DNA of 64,000 nucleotides from Ornithinibacillus sp. 4-3 (GCF_040958695.1 NZ_CP162599.1:2762001-2826000); one strand, 5' to 3'. Numbered from the stretch's first letter, positions 1 through 9,313 are shown. The notes: generated by a model from the letters alone, not told the origin. A program made the numbers and translations.

Positions 1-1574
1 AGCTGCTGGAAAATAGCATTACTTCTTAATTTCTCCGATTTCACACTATAGTACCAGTTTCCTAGTCTACAATTTTCATAAGATCCAGCTTGTTTAATGC
101 CGATTGTTTCTAACCCTAATAGCATATTATAAACTTTCCACTTCCATAATAAATGGTCTGTTTTCGTTATACGAATAATATCTTTTTCCGATAGTTTAAC
201 ATTTGTCGAAAATACTTGATTCCGATGCCCCTCCATTTGCTTACTTAAATCAAAAATAATTTCGGCTGTGTCTAATGCTAGTTTTTGTGAACTATTTGTT
301 TGTTCAAATATTTTCGAGTTACGTTGCGCAATCTCCTCTACTGCAGAAGTTTGCTCTTCTGACATAGCTGCAATTTGTGATGTGGATTGATTTATATTTT
401 GCATCGCTGAAACGATTTTATTTAATGCCTCATCAGCTATTTGAGCATCTGATACGCTTTTAGCAATTAACTTTTCTGTATTTTCCATTTGATTCGTAAC
501 GATACCAGACACATTTTGTAAAGAGGACATGTTTGAAATAATCTGCATCGTTTGATCTTTTGTATGCTCAGCAAGCTTGCGCACTTCATTTGCCACAACA
601 GAGAATCCGCGGCCGTGCTCTCCTGCCCGTGCTGCTTCAATGCTCGCATTTAAAGCTAATAAATTTGTTTGATCTGTAATATCCTGAATAACTTCTACAA
701 TATGCTGTGTTTGATCAATTTCCTGATTCAATTCCTCAACATGTGTTACTACTTGGCGATAGACTTCACCAACTTCTTCTATCTTCCCAAGTGTGCTATT
801 CACAATTTTCCTGCTATCTTCTGCTGATTGTACAGCAGCATCTGTTTCCTCAGCAACACGTACTGCGTAATTAGCTACTTCAAAAATAGATGCATTCATT
901 TCCTCTGTCGCGCTGGATACACTATGACTTTCTTCATTCATCGAGTTCATCTCTGAAATTAGTTGTTTGGATGTATCTAATTGTGTCGTATAATCTAATG
1001 TTTTAGAAATTCCAAATAGGAATGATTTGAATGTCTCTTCCATATATACTTCTACAATAAGCTGCTGATCAAATGCCATTAATTTCTGCATCGATAAAAC
1101 ACATTGCATCATTTGATCTGGATTCTTATACATTTTCTCCATAATAATGGTCGTTAGTAAATGCATTAATAAATGATGTGCAGAAATAAAATGCTCTGCA
1201 GTTAAATTAATGCGGCTATGTACTTGTCCAATCATAATACGATTTCGAATATAATCCCGATCTACATTTGCATCTAGTAGCCGTTGTACGTATTGTTCCA
1301 TTGTCCCTTGTAGACGATCTAATGTAGAGTTCTCAATAATCATCTGATGTAAATGTTTATCTGATGTAATTTGACTATAAAGTTCACTTACAGCCTCTTT
1401 CTTATAAGGGAGTAAAAATTCTGAAGCTTGTTTTACATCTACTAATGTTTGTTCTGAGATTCCTAAATATGCGAGACGCTGTTTTACACGTTCTCCAACA
1501 TCCTTAACATCCGTATCTCCTGTCCGCTCAATATATTCATTCCAAGTTTTTGGCTTTTTAAATAATATTTTCAT
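1..1574 (-). CDS. Globin-coupled chemotaxis receptor (HemAT-like) with C-terminal CZB domain, partial
   Basis: Soluble aerotaxis or redox receptor; its 3' end lies outside the window. The reading frame is open from base 1 to three tandem ATG codons at 1572-1580; I take 1574 because AGGTG lies just upstream. The first ~180 residues resemble the globin sensor of HemAT, and a QVHSRI stretch carries the likely proximal heme histidine. No membrane segment follows. A methyl-accepting signalling domain comes next, with the hairpin tip [20 protein letters not shown]. The last ~60 visible residues ([15 protein letters not shown], then [12 protein letters not shown]) match the start of a chemoreceptor zinc-binding (CZB) domain. 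B. subtilis HemAT has no such tail. Family assignment is firm for the signalling domain and good for globin and CZB. Confidence 0.85.
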   Translation of the reverse strand, partial: MKILFKKPKTWNEYIERTGDTDVKDVGERVKQRLAYLGISEQTLVDVKQASEFLLPYKKEAVSELYSQITSDKHLHQMIIENSTLDRLQGTMEQYVQRLLDANVDRDYIRNRIMIGQVHSRINLTAEHFISAHHLLMHLLTTIIMEKMYKNPDQMMQCVLSMQKLMAFDQQLIVEVYMEETFKSFLFGISKTLDYTTQLDTSKQLISEMNSMNEESHSVSSATEEMNASIFEVANYAVRVAEETDAAVQSAEDSRKIVNSTLGKIEEVGEVYRQVVTHVEELNQEIDQTQHIVEVIQDITDQTNLLALNASIEAARAGEHGRGFSVVANEVRKLAEHTKDQTMQIISNMSSLQNVSGIVTNQMENTEKLIAKSVSDAQIADEALNKIVSAMQNINQSTSQIAAMSEEQTSAVEEIAQRNSKIFEQTNSSQKLALDTAEIIFDLSKQMEGHRNQVFSTNVKLSEKDIIRITKTDHLLWKWKVYNMLLGLETIGIKQAGSYENCRLGNWYYSVKSEKLRSNAIFQQ

Positions 1575-1611
1575 CATCATCACCTGCTATTTCCTATATT
1601 TAAAAGAAAGT

Positions 1612-3747
1612 CTAACTAAACGAAGCTAAATATTGTTCAAACTTTTCTACGGATAATGGCTTGCTAAAGAAATATCCTTGGCCATTTGTACATTGCTTAT
1701 TTTTTAAGAAATCCCGCTGTTCTTCCGTTTCAATTCCCTCAGCGATTATCACAATTTCTAAGTTTTTTGCTAACGAAATAATTGCTGATACAATTGCTTG
1801 ACTCTCTTCATTCTTATCTATGTCTTGAATAAATGAAGCATCAATTTTTAAAATATCTATTGGTAAATTTTTAATATAACTAAACGAACTGTATCCTGTT
1901 CCAAAATCATCTATGGAAATATGTACACCTAGGTTACGGATTTCTTGTAATGTAGAGAAAACCTCATTATTATCTACTAATACGCTTTCCGTAATTTCTA
2001 GTTCTAACTTTTGTGGATCAAAATCATGCTCTTCTAAAATTTGCTTTAGCTTTCTTAAAAAATGATGGTCTGATAATTGCTTCCCGGATAGGTTTACAGA
2101 AACAATTAGCTGTTCAAATCCATTTGCATGCCATTTTTTGGTCTGTTCACATGCAGTCCTCAATACCCATTCCCCGATACTGATAATTAGTCCGGTTTCT
2201 TCTGCTAAGGGGATAAATTTATTTGGAGGGATTTTCCCTAATTCTGGATGGTCCCACCGTACCAATGCTTCCATCCCCATCACTATATCATGTGTCAAAT
2301 CAATTTTTGGTTGGAAATCAATATAAAATTGTCCTGTTGCTACCGCTTTTTTTAATTCATTTTCTAGCAATGTTCTCTCTAATGATTTTTGTTCCATTTT
2401 TTCATTAAAAAATGCATACGTTCCTTTTTCTTGCTTTTTCACCTCGTATAAAGCTGTATCCGCTTTTGCTAGCATAGCATCAATAGTCTTTCCATGTTGA
2501 GGATACAAAGCTATCCCTGTACTAAATGAAATATTATATTCTCTATCTCCAACAATGATTAATTCTTCAAAGTCCTGTTGAATTTTTTTCACCAGGTTCT
2601 CTACTTCAGATGCACTGGCTATATTGCCAAGTAGCATGGTAAATTCATCCCCACCAAAGCGCGCTATTAGATCGGTAGGCCGCAATGATTTTTGAATCCT
2701 GCTTGCTACCTCTCTTAAAACTCTATCCCCTTGCTCATGTCCCCATGTATCATTAATATTCTTGAATTGATCCATATCTAAGAATAATACAGCAAACATC
2801 GAATCTTTTATTTCTGCAATTTCGATTTCTTCTCTAATTTGTTTCATAAAAAAGCGGCGATTCGGTAATTCCGTTAAAGCATCATGATATGCAAGATGTT
2901 CAATAATTCTTTCTGACTTCTTTCGTTCTGTAATATCACGCATCACCAGCAGGCGATGTTGCTCTTCACTATTGTCAATGGATAATGCATGAACTTTCGT
3001 TTCTACATCAATATATGTATTATTTTTTGTCATTAATTTAAACTCAAGTAATCTAGACCCTGTATCAGGTATCGAATCCTTAATGCTTTGAGCTATATAG
3101 ATACGATCTTTATCCTCGATCCATTCAGATATTTTTTTCTCTGAAATTTCTTCTGGTGTATATCCTATTATCATTTCATGTGATGGGGATACATATTGGA
3201 ATACTCCTTCTCGATCTACAACAGAAATAAGATCTGTAGAGTTTTCTGTAATAAGTCGATACATTTCTTCACTTCGTTTAAGTGCTTTTTCCATTTGTTT
3301 TCGATGGGTAATGTCATTGCGTATCGAAATATATTGATACGGTTTTCCACGCTCATTTAAAAATGGAACAATAGTTGTATCTACCCAATAAATTTCACCA
3401 TCTTTTGCTCGATTACATATTTCACCATGCCAGACATTCCCTGTCCCAATCGTTCTCCACATATCCTTGAAAAAAGCATGTGAATGATGCCCAGAATTAA
3501 TGATTCGATGATTTTTCCCAATTAATTCTTCCGGCTCATATTTTGAAATTTTTAAGAATAGTTCGTTCACATGTAAAATCGTTCCTCTTGAATTTGTTAT
3601 TGCTACAATAGATGATTGGTCTAAGGCGAAGTTAATATCTTGTAAATTCTGTACAACATGTCGTTGTTGCATCACTTTCGCTAAATCCAAGCTGTCACCT
3701 TGAATTCCCGAAATATTTTCTTGTTTTTTGTCTTGGCTATGATCCAT
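1612..3747 (-). CDS. PAS-PAS-GGDEF-EAL cyclic-di-GMP turnover protein
   Basis: Cytoplasmic 711-residue enzyme that probably both makes and degrades c-di-GMP under PAS control. Two PAS domains (about residues 40-150 and 160-275) are each closed by an RNDIT/RDITE motif. The GGDEF domain (about 280-445) has an intact GGDEF at 365-369 and an RxxD product-inhibition site at 356-359. The EAL domain (about 460-705) has EALVRW at 493 plus the later acidic motifs DDFGTGYSS and LKIDASFI and the AEGIET loop, so both catalytic sites look intact. No signal peptide or membrane helix is visible. It lies 37 bp upstream of the globin receptor on the same strand. The leader carries a terminator-like hairpin abutting the ribosome binding site. 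Confidence 0.93.
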   Translation of the reverse strand: MDHSQDKKQENISGIQGDSLDLAKVMQQRHVVQNLQDINFALDQSSIVAITNSRGTILHVNELFLKISKYEPEELIGKNHRIINSGHHSHAFFKDMWRTIGTGNVWHGEICNRAKDGEIYWVDTTIVPFLNERGKPYQYISIRNDITHRKQMEKALKRSEEMYRLITENSTDLISVVDREGVFQYVSPSHEMIIGYTPEEISEKKISEWIEDKDRIYIAQSIKDSIPDTGSRLLEFKLMTKNNTYIDVETKVHALSIDNSEEQHRLLVMRDITERKKSERIIEHLAYHDALTELPNRRFFMKQIREEIEIAEIKDSMFAVLFLDMDQFKNINDTWGHEQGDRVLREVASRIQKSLRPTDLIARFGGDEFTMLLGNIASASEVENLVKKIQQDFEELIIVGDREYNISFSTGIALYPQHGKTIDAMLAKADTALYEVKKQEKGTYAFFNEKMEQKSLERTLLENELKKAVATGQFYIDFQPKIDLTHDIVMGMEALVRWDHPELGKIPPNKFIPLAEETGLIISIGEWVLRTACEQTKKWHANGFEQLIVSVNLSGKQLSDHHFLRKLKQILEEHDFDPQKLELEITESVLVDNNEVFSTLQEIRNLGVHISIDDFGTGYSSFSYIKNLPIDILKIDASFIQDIDKNEESQAIVSAIISLAKNLEIVIIAEGIETEEQRDFLKNKQCTNGQGYFFSKPLSVEKFEQYLASFS

Positions 3748-3764
3748 CTGTGTTTTCTCCTTAC

Positions 3765-3797
3765 GAAAAATAACCGATCTATTTCCAAAGATCGGTC
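3765..3797 (-). promoter_or_regulatory. Terminator-like hairpin in the leader of the GGDEF-EAL gene
   Basis: On the minus strand an 8-bp stem (AGATCGGT/ACCGATCT, plus positions 3789-3796 and 3773-3780) is followed by a run of five U and then directly by the AAGGAG ribosome binding site at 3757-3762. No minus-strand gene ends just upstream that would need this terminator (the nearest is the oxidase, whose stop is at 3979). It may act as an attenuator or hinder translation; I recognise no known riboswitch in front of it. Confidence 0.45.
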
Positions 3798-3978
3798 ATT
3801 TTTACTCTTAAAACGAATAAGTACTAAAGTATCACAACTTTTTAGCATTTGTATACTTTTTAACATTTTCATTTTATTTTGAGTACTTTTGACTACTACT
3901 ATTATAAAGGTTTATAACATTTTCGTCTATTTAATTTCGTCAATTGTCACAGAGTCCTCAATCTTTTATTTTACTTTA

Positions 3979-5136
3979 TCAACCTGGAATATGACGTACT
4001 GTACCTGAATCATCTTTTTTATAAAAATCACGTGTAATAGAGAAAGCATCAATATTAATTTTAGGAGTCTTTCTTTGAGCAACCTGAGCCATCATATCAC
4101 CTATGGCAGGTGATAGTGTAAATCCATGACCACTAAAGCCAGCTGCAATATAATAGCCGTCTACTTCTGGAACCGCGCCTAGGATTGGAATATCATCTAC
4201 ACAATGTGCTTCTGCACCATAGTATGTAAAATCAACTTCATAATCTTTAGCCGCTGGAATAATCTTTAATACCGTATTTCGTTGGTCAAGTAAATCTGCT
4301 TCATTATAACGACCTGTATATTGATCCGGCCCTGGTAATGTCGTATAACCACCACCGGCTCTTAAACGGCCATCAATCGTTTGTTTCAAAGAAATCTTCA
4401 TTCCAATAGCTCCAATTGTTGGTCCAGGTAATAAGGATAATGGAGCAGCATACGTTGCAGACATTTGATGACGATATGGTTTTAATTGCGGCAAGGAAAG
4501 CCCAACTGTTTCATGTAATGTTGGTGACCAAGCACCAGCAGCATTTATAACTGTATCACAAGGAATAAACCCTTCATTTGTCTGTACACCTGTAATCTTT
4601 CCTTTATCTGTCTCAATAGAAAGTACTTCTACCCCTGTTCTTAATTCAGCTCCTAAACGACGAGATTTATTCGTGTAAGCAACTGTAGCCATTAAACCAT
4701 TTCCTTGTCCACCTGCTGGATAGTAAATAGCTCGAGGGATTTCATCCGAAATATTTGGTGTTATTTCTTTTATCTCTTTTCCTTCTAAAATTTTCGCCTC
4801 AATTCCTTTTGCTTCATCTGCTTTTTGCCGCTTGATTAACTCATCCAGTTCATAGCGCTCATCAAATAAATAAAGCTGTCCACCTGGAATATACTCTACA
4901 TTTGCTTCCAACTCTTCTTCTAATGTTTTCCAGCGATTAATACTCTCTTTTGCCAGCTCTAATTCTCGTACATCCCGATTATTTAACCGAATTCCTCCTG
5001 CAGTAGCTCTTGACGCTGCACCTTGATTGGCAACGCTTCCTTTTTCAAGCTGTAAAACGTCCACCCCATCACGAGCTAAATGATATGTGATAGATGAACC
5101 AATAATTCCTCCACCAACAACAATTACATCTGCCAT
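3979..5136 (-). CDS. FAD-dependent glycine/D-amino-acid oxidase family protein (DAO fold)
   Basis: Probable cytosolic flavoenzyme oxidising an amine or amino acid such as sarcosine, glycine or a D-amino acid; the substrate cannot be read from sequence. The N-terminus has the dinucleotide-binding motif VVGGGIIGSS followed by the ELEK-type end of the second strand (LQLEK). The C-terminal part has the family's AEAHCVDDIPILGAVPEVDG and GFSGHGFTLSPAIG segments. Length (385 residues) suits SoxB/ThiO-like oxidases. I start at ATG 5136: GAGGTG lies six bases upstream, whereas the GTG nine bases earlier is part of that ribosome binding site. It follows the variant HPr kinase by 68 bp on the same strand, so the two may be co-transcribed. 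Confidence 0.85.
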   Translation of the reverse strand: MADVIVVGGGIIGSSITYHLARDGVDVLQLEKGSVANQGAASRATAGGIRLNNRDVRELELAKESINRWKTLEEELEANVEYIPGGQLYLFDERYELDELIKRQKADEAKGIEAKILEGKEIKEITPNISDEIPRAIYYPAGGQGNGLMATVAYTNKSRRLGAELRTGVEVLSIETDKGKITGVQTNEGFIPCDTVINAAGAWSPTLHETVGLSLPQLKPYRHQMSATYAAPLSLLPGPTIGAIGMKISLKQTIDGRLRAGGGYTTLPGPDQYTGRYNEADLLDQRNTVLKIIPAAKDYEVDFTYYGAEAHCVDDIPILGAVPEVDGYYIAAGFSGHGFTLSPAIGDMMAQVAQRKTPKINIDAFSITRDFYKKDDSGTVRHIPG

Positions 5137-5204
5137 TTTTATCACCTCAAAATATATTTTAACTCTTCCTCATCTTAGAAAGAATTTCACACAACCACTT
5201 TAAA

Positions 5205-6119
5205 CTAATCTTCCTGCAGGCGTTCCTTAAACTCTTCCATTGCACTATAGCCTTGTTGATTTAAATACCAGTTATTAGCTGCTGCTTCTATTAATCCAGC
5301 AACATCTCGCCCTGGCTGTAACTGTATTTCAATATATGGGACCTTAACTCCCATATATTCTGAGTATTTTGGCTCGAGTTCCAGTTCGTTGTAAAGCTTC
5401 TTATCTTCCCATTTGGTTAATTCAATATCAAGCGCAATACGTGTTTCTTCTTGAAAAGCATTACGACCATACAATCGAACTACATTCATCAACCCGATAC
5501 TACGTAATGCAAGGAATTCTTTATTATTCTCATTATGTGTTCCAAGTAAAGTTTGTGGCCCTAGCTTTTTTAATACAACCATATCATCTGCTACCAACCG
5601 ATGTCCTTTACCAATTAATGTGTGTGCGGTCTCACTTTTCCCTACACCGGATTTCCCACGAAGTAAAATTCCTATCCCAGAAACATTCACACAAACTCCA
5701 TGCATGATTTTCTCTTCTGCAAGTGATTTAGCCATATAGACATCTAATTTCGCAATAAATGAAGCTGTTGATTCTTTTGTAACAAGAAGCGGAATGTTCT
5801 CTTCCTCACAATATTTATTCAAATAGGTTAAGTCTGTTTGATCATCTGTCACGATAAAACATGGCGGATGATAATTAACAATATTACCAATACGCTTTTT
5901 ACGTTCAGCATCTGATAGCTTATGTAAATAAGTTATCTCTTTTCTACCAAGAATTTGTACCCGGTTCATTGGGAAAAAGTCAAAATAACCAACAAACTCT
6001 AACCCTGGACGATGTGCTTTGGCCTGTGTTATCTTGCGATCTAATTCTTTTTCTCCAGTTAATATATTTAAATTAAATTTTTTTACTAATTGTTCTACAG
6101 TAATCGATTTTTCGTCCAT
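5205..6119 (-). CDS. hprK: HPr kinase/phosphorylase-like protein, variant paralogue
   Basis: Homologue of the bifunctional HPr kinase/phosphorylase that modifies HPr or Crh at Ser46 to drive CcpA-mediated catabolite repression. The N-terminal regulatory domain and C-terminal kinase domain are both present, 304 residues in all. The P-loop (GKSGVGKSE), the histidine in MHGVCV and the VADD aspartates are kept. The usual family signature EIRGLGIINV reads ALRSIGLMNV, losing the acidic and glycine residues tied to phosphatase behaviour. The canonical gene normally sits with lgt and ppaX; here the neighbour is an amine oxidase, which suggests a second, specialised copy. ATG 6119 is chosen because GGAG is six bases upstream; the ATG 12 bases earlier has no ribosome binding site. 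Confidence 0.85.
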   Translation of the reverse strand: MDEKSITVEQLVKKFNLNILTGEKELDRKITQAKAHRPGLEFVGYFDFFPMNRVQILGRKEITYLHKLSDAERKKRIGNIVNYHPPCFIVTDDQTDLTYLNKYCEEENIPLLVTKESTASFIAKLDVYMAKSLAEEKIMHGVCVNVSGIGILLRGKSGVGKSETAHTLIGKGHRLVADDMVVLKKLGPQTLLGTHNENNKEFLALRSIGLMNVVRLYGRNAFQEETRIALDIELTKWEDKKLYNELELEPKYSEYMGVKVPYIEIQLQPGRDVAGLIEAAANNWYLNQQGYSAMEEFKERLQED

Positions 6120-6368
6120 TTTTATCTCCATTCTATTAAAAAATTAACCTAATGTTTGTTTCAAATATACCCTATTTATATACTTAATCATAGGTGAACA
6201 AAAAACCTCTTTCCATTCGAAATGTTTTGACTTTTCTAGAAAAATGCTCACCTCTAACATAGTATTAAATCATTGTTATTTCAATATTTTTGACTATTTT
6301 TTTATGAAATAAGTCAACTGTACTACGTCAAAGGTTGATATAATAATTCCTAGGACTTAACATATGTT

Positions 6369-6540
6369 GAACTCCCCCCACTTATCGGCCCCACTGTCTG
6401 ATGGAAGTGGGAGATTCTTGGGAACAGAGTGTACTTGTTGACCTATTTCTTTGTCAACAGCGGTTTCTCTTATGAACCAAGCTATCCCCGTAGTTCCTAC
6501 GGTTCTATAATTCCATTTAAGCGGAGTTTAAGATCCTTAA
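6369..6540 (-). ncRNA. Predicted TnpB omega-RNA (reRNA) scaffold at the right end
   Basis: TnpB nucleases use an RNA made from the 3' end of the gene and the right end of the element. On the minus strand this region, overlapping the last codons of tnpB, holds a nested stem-loop at 6474-6505 (CGTAG/CTACG inside GAAC/GTTC), a GTTGAC/GTCAAC stem at 6437-6458 and the right-end hairpin at 6377-6411. It closes with GAGTTCAAC, resembling the end of known scaffolds such as that of ISDra2. Flanking bases starting ATATGTTAAGTCCTAGG (minus strand, from about 6367 down) would be the current guide. Boundaries are approximate. Confidence 0.55.
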
Positions 6541-7650
6541 GCCTTCAGCTAAGATGTTTTTACTGGCATTGATATCTCTGTCATGCTGTGCATGACAAAC
6601 AGGACAAGTCCATTTTCTAATTTCAAGCGTTTTCTTGCCAGCTAGCTGTCCACAAGCGGAACAGATCTGACTAGACGGAAACCATCTTCTTATTTTTACG
6701 ATGGTTTTACCGTACCATTTCGCTTTGTATTCTAATTTCGATACAAAAGCAGACCATGATACATCAGCGATTGATTTTGCTAACTTGTGATTACGTAACA
6801 TTCCTTTGGTATTCAAGTCTTCGATACAGACAATATCGTGGTTTTTGATGATTTCTGTACTTAACTTGTTAAGGAAATCGTCACGTTGGTTCATTACTCT
6901 TTCGTGTAATTTAGCAACTTTACGTTTTTGCTTTTGATAGTTTTTGGCATCAAGTAGATTCATGCCATTTTTCTTCGCCTGTAATGCACGTCTGGAAAGC
7001 TTTCGCTGTTCACGTTTTAGTTTCTTTTCCATTTTTGATGTGAACTTATGATTGTCTATCTTACGACCATCGGAAAGGATAGCAAAGTCCGTGATGCCTA
7101 AGTCAATACCGATAGATGCATCCGTCTTCTCCAATAATTGCACATGCGTTTCGGCTAGAATGGATACAAAATATTTGCCACTAGGATTTCGTCTAACCGT
7201 AGCACGAAGGATACGACCATATACTTCACGGCTTTTGGCAAAGCGAACAAGACCAAGTTTCGGTAACTTGATTCGATTATCTATAATAGCAATGTTATGA
7301 TTTGTTTCTTTCGTTGTGTAGGATTGTACGTCATTCTTTTTAGACTTGAAGCGTGGTGCTTTATTTTGTTTCTTGAAAAATCGTGTATATGCATCAGCAA
7401 GATTTTTAAGGGAAGATTGAAGGGCAATACTATCCACTTCTTTGAGCCATATTAATTCTTTTTTCAATTTGGTTAATTCAGCAGAACAAGCATGATAAGT
7501 TAAGCCTTTGCCTGTTTCTTTGTATGTTTCGTTCCATTGCTTTAAAAAGTGATTGAATACGAAACGACTGCATCCGATTGTTTTAGCAAGTAGAATTTCC
7601 TGTTTTTTGGTAGGATAGATACGGAATTTGTATGCTTTGTTGACTAACAT
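6517..7650 (-). CDS. tnpB: RNA-guided endonuclease TnpB (IS605 OrfB family)
   Basis: Full-length 377-residue TnpB. The N-terminal OrfB helix-turn-helix region starts with AYKFRIYPTKKQ. RuvC-like catalytic residues are all visible: Asp in GIDLGITDFA, Glu in CIEDLNTKGM and Asp in HDRDINASKN. The zinc finger has CSACG and CPVCH pairs. TnpB proteins cleave DNA next to a transposon-associated motif, guided by an RNA from their own 3' end, and help keep the element after TnpA-driven excision. No tnpA lies nearby, so mobility would need help in trans. The gene looks intact and recent rather than decayed. Confidence 0.93.
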   Translation of the reverse strand: MLVNKAYKFRIYPTKKQEILLAKTIGCSRFVFNHFLKQWNETYKETGKGLTYHACSAELTKLKKELIWLKEVDSIALQSSLKNLADAYTRFFKKQNKAPRFKSKKNDVQSYTTKETNHNIAIIDNRIKLPKLGLVRFAKSREVYGRILRATVRRNPSGKYFVSILAETHVQLLEKTDASIGIDLGITDFAILSDGRKIDNHKFTSKMEKKLKREQRKLSRRALQAKKNGMNLLDAKNYQKQKRKVAKLHERVMNQRDDFLNKLSTEIIKNHDIVCIEDLNTKGMLRNHKLAKSIADVSWSAFVSKLEYKAKWYGKTIVKIRRWFPSSQICSACGQLAGKKTLEIRKWTCPVCHAQHDRDINASKNILAEGLRILNSA

Positions 7651-7918
7651 GACCTCACCTCACATATTGAGAATGTATGTTCCCATTATATCGAAAAGTA
7701 GGTATTTTGTCGATAAACAACCAACATGCATCTTCCACTTATTCACTGAGCTATTGCCTTCTCGTTCTTTGAAGTGGGAGTCTTTTGGTCGAAACATGAT
7801 AAAATAAAGTAAAACTTCAATTAAGTATCTTTATCATTTTATAATTTACTGTGCATTAGATTTCTTTAATGCATAACAAAGCAAAATATTTCATCATATA
7901 GGAAAGAGGTAGTTATAA

Positions 7919-8389
7919 ATGCTGGCAGAAGTCTCGAAAGAAAACAACCACTATCTAGCAACATTCAAAAGAGATATTTCCCATCAAATAGAAGATGTAT
8001 GGGGTTATCTAACTGAAAACAATAAGCTTAAACAATGGTTTCCCGAATTGACAATAGAAGATTTATCAACGAATGGAAAAATCACATTCGATATGCAGGA
8101 TGGAACTTTTAAAATAATGACAATCACAGATTTCAAAGAAAAATCTATTCTAGCATTTACATGGGCAGAGGATCATGTAAATTTCGAACTCTTACCTAAG
8201 CAAGGTGGTTGTCAGCTTATTTTAAAAGAAACAATTTTTCAATTAACAGATCACACTCCAAAGGATCTTGCAGGCTGGCATGTATGCCTTGATGTGATTT
8301 TATCTCTTTTAGATCATAAATCCATTGATCGAAAAGAAAAATGGAAAGAATTATACACAGCCTATCAACAGTTACTTATAACAAATTAA
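7919..8389 (+). CDS. SRPBCC/AHSA1-domain protein
   Basis: A 156-residue protein with the START-like lipid or ligand-binding fold of the AHSA1 family: an early RDISHQIEDVWGYLTENNKL segment with the WFP element just after, a central strand region (DMQDGTFKIMTITDF) and a C-terminal helix with GWHVCLDVILSLL. Such proteins bind hydrophobic ligands or act as Hsp90-type co-chaperones; no ligand can be assigned. GAGGT lies eight bases before the ATG. It is one of few plus-strand genes here and stands alone between the TnpB element and a dispersed repeat. Confidence 0.8.
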   Translation: MLAEVSKENNHYLATFKRDISHQIEDVWGYLTENNKLKQWFPELTIEDLSTNGKITFDMQDGTFKIMTITDFKEKSILAFTWAEDHVNFELLPKQGGCQLILKETIFQLTDHTPKDLAGWHVCLDVILSLLDHKSIDRKEKWKELYTAYQQLLITN

Positions 8390-8422
8390 CCTAGCTCTTC
8401 AGCTTTTAAAATGTTCACCTAC

Positions 8423-8733
8423 GAACGAAAAGCGTAGAGCGCCCTTACAGGCTAAAAGCGTGACGTCACGAGCACAACATCCTGCACTAGCACGTCCTGT
8501 GCGTCGTAAAAACGTAGAGATTGGAGTGGCACAACCGAGATAAAGGAAACATGCCCATTTAGGGGTATCCGACGTTAGGCTTTAGCCTGGTTTTAGTCGG
8601 GCTTCCTTATAAAACAGAACCGATGCTGACTTATTGTAAGGTTGCGACGTGAAATCTTTTAGTTTTTGGCGTTCGGAGCTAGACAGAGCTGACTCCGAAT
8701 AGGAACCAACCTTGGGAAAATTTTATACTTTCC
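8423..8733. repeat. Dispersed structured repeat, copy 1 (full length)
   Basis: About 310 bp of non-coding sequence that recurs at 27018-27323 and, shortened, at 9314-9464. It begins GAACGAAAAGCG and ends near CCAACCTTGGGAAAATTTTA. Internal pairing is visible: a CGTGACGTCACG palindrome, and a CCGAC (8569-8573) / GTCGG (8596-8600) stem around AGGCT/AGCCT. No open reading frame is conserved between copies. Confidence 0.8.
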
Positions 8734-8739
8734 GATGCA

Positions 8740-8784
8740 CTAAATGAAAATCCAAAACATCTCTATGCTTGGATTTTCATTTAG
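8740..8784 (-). terminator. Long inverted repeat after the DUF6508 gene
   Basis: A perfect 16-bp stem (8740-8755 with 8769-8784, arms CTAAATGAAAATCCAA and its complement) begins six bases after the stop codon of the minus-strand gene. There is no strong U run, so it may end transcription weakly or protect the transcript end. Confidence 0.6.
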
Positions 8785-8790
8785 TTAAAC

Positions 8791-9201
8791 TTATGCAATA
8801 CTTGAACCCTCACAAAGTCCTAATTGCTTTAGGCGTAAAAGCACCTTCAAAAACAAATTCTTCTTCATATAAGCAATCCATGCGCCAGCAACAAATCTTT
8901 CTTCACGAATGATTTTCGTTAAAATAGCTTTTAGTAATGGCTCATCAGCTACTTCAACCTTCTCTTCCATACCTTCTACTGAATGAATTTGATGTGCTTC
9001 TAATGTATGTGTATATGAAAAGTCAATAAATTCCACTTCATAACAAGCTTTAGCAAAGTTCATCATTTCACGAGAATAGGAAATATAATAAGGCGTACTC
9101 TCCCTTACATAGGATAATTGCTCTATGTCTTCTACATCCTTTTCCTTTGTTCTTTCCTCAAAATAATCTAAATAACTGCATAATTTTTGATACTGTCCCA
9201 T
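8791..9201 (-). CDS. DUF6508-like small protein
   Basis: A 136-residue soluble, acidic protein of unknown function. The C-terminal TKIIREERFVAGAWIAYM...VLLRL segment fits the DUF6508 pattern (an arginine-rich RxxRF motif, then a helix with a late RL pair), and the middle has the family-like FAKACYE...FIDFSY stretch. No signal peptide, membrane helix or metal-binding cluster is evident. AAGGTGATTAA precedes the ATG. The gene is enclosed by direct copies of the dispersed repeat (copy 1 just downstream, shortened copy 2 just upstream), which suggests it could have been moved or duplicated with them. Confidence 0.6.
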   Translation of the reverse strand: MGQYQKLCSYLDYFEERTKEKDVEDIEQLSYVRESTPYYISYSREMMNFAKACYEVEFIDFSYTHTLEAHQIHSVEGMEEKVEVADEPLLKAILTKIIREERFVAGAWIAYMKKNLFLKVLLRLKQLGLCEGSSIA

Positions 9202-9313
9202 TTAATCACCTTCATAAATCTCATCTGATATTTTTAATACACTGACTTATCCGCTTTCGTACCACCGAAATGTATTCTTAAATTATTATGCAATAAACAA
9301 AAATTTACTCGCT

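Larger units (their letters stand above)
6368..7800 (-). mobile_element. IS200/IS605-superfamily element carrying tnpB only (IS1341 type)
   Basis: A lone tnpB flanked by imperfect subterminal hairpins and without a tnpA partner. At the downstream (right) end a CCCACTT/AAGTGGG stem occupies 6377-6383 and 6405-6411; at the upstream (left) end a CCACTT/AAGTGG stem occupies 7735-7740 and 7772-7777. There are no long terminal inverted repeats, as expected for this superfamily. Exact ends are inferred: the right end probably follows GAGTTCAAC at about 6368, and the left end lies near 7790-7800. The element separates hprK from a short SRPBCC gene. Confidence 0.75.

Noticed and set aside
3681..3872. 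63-codon minus-strand open frame overlapping the GGDEF-EAL start
   Set aside because: It runs antiframe to a clear gene, has no ribosome binding site and includes the leader hairpin as coding sequence.
3748..3978. Possible c-di-GMP riboswitch before the GGDEF-EAL gene
   Set aside because: Only a terminator-like hairpin is present; none of the conserved GEMM core could be seen.
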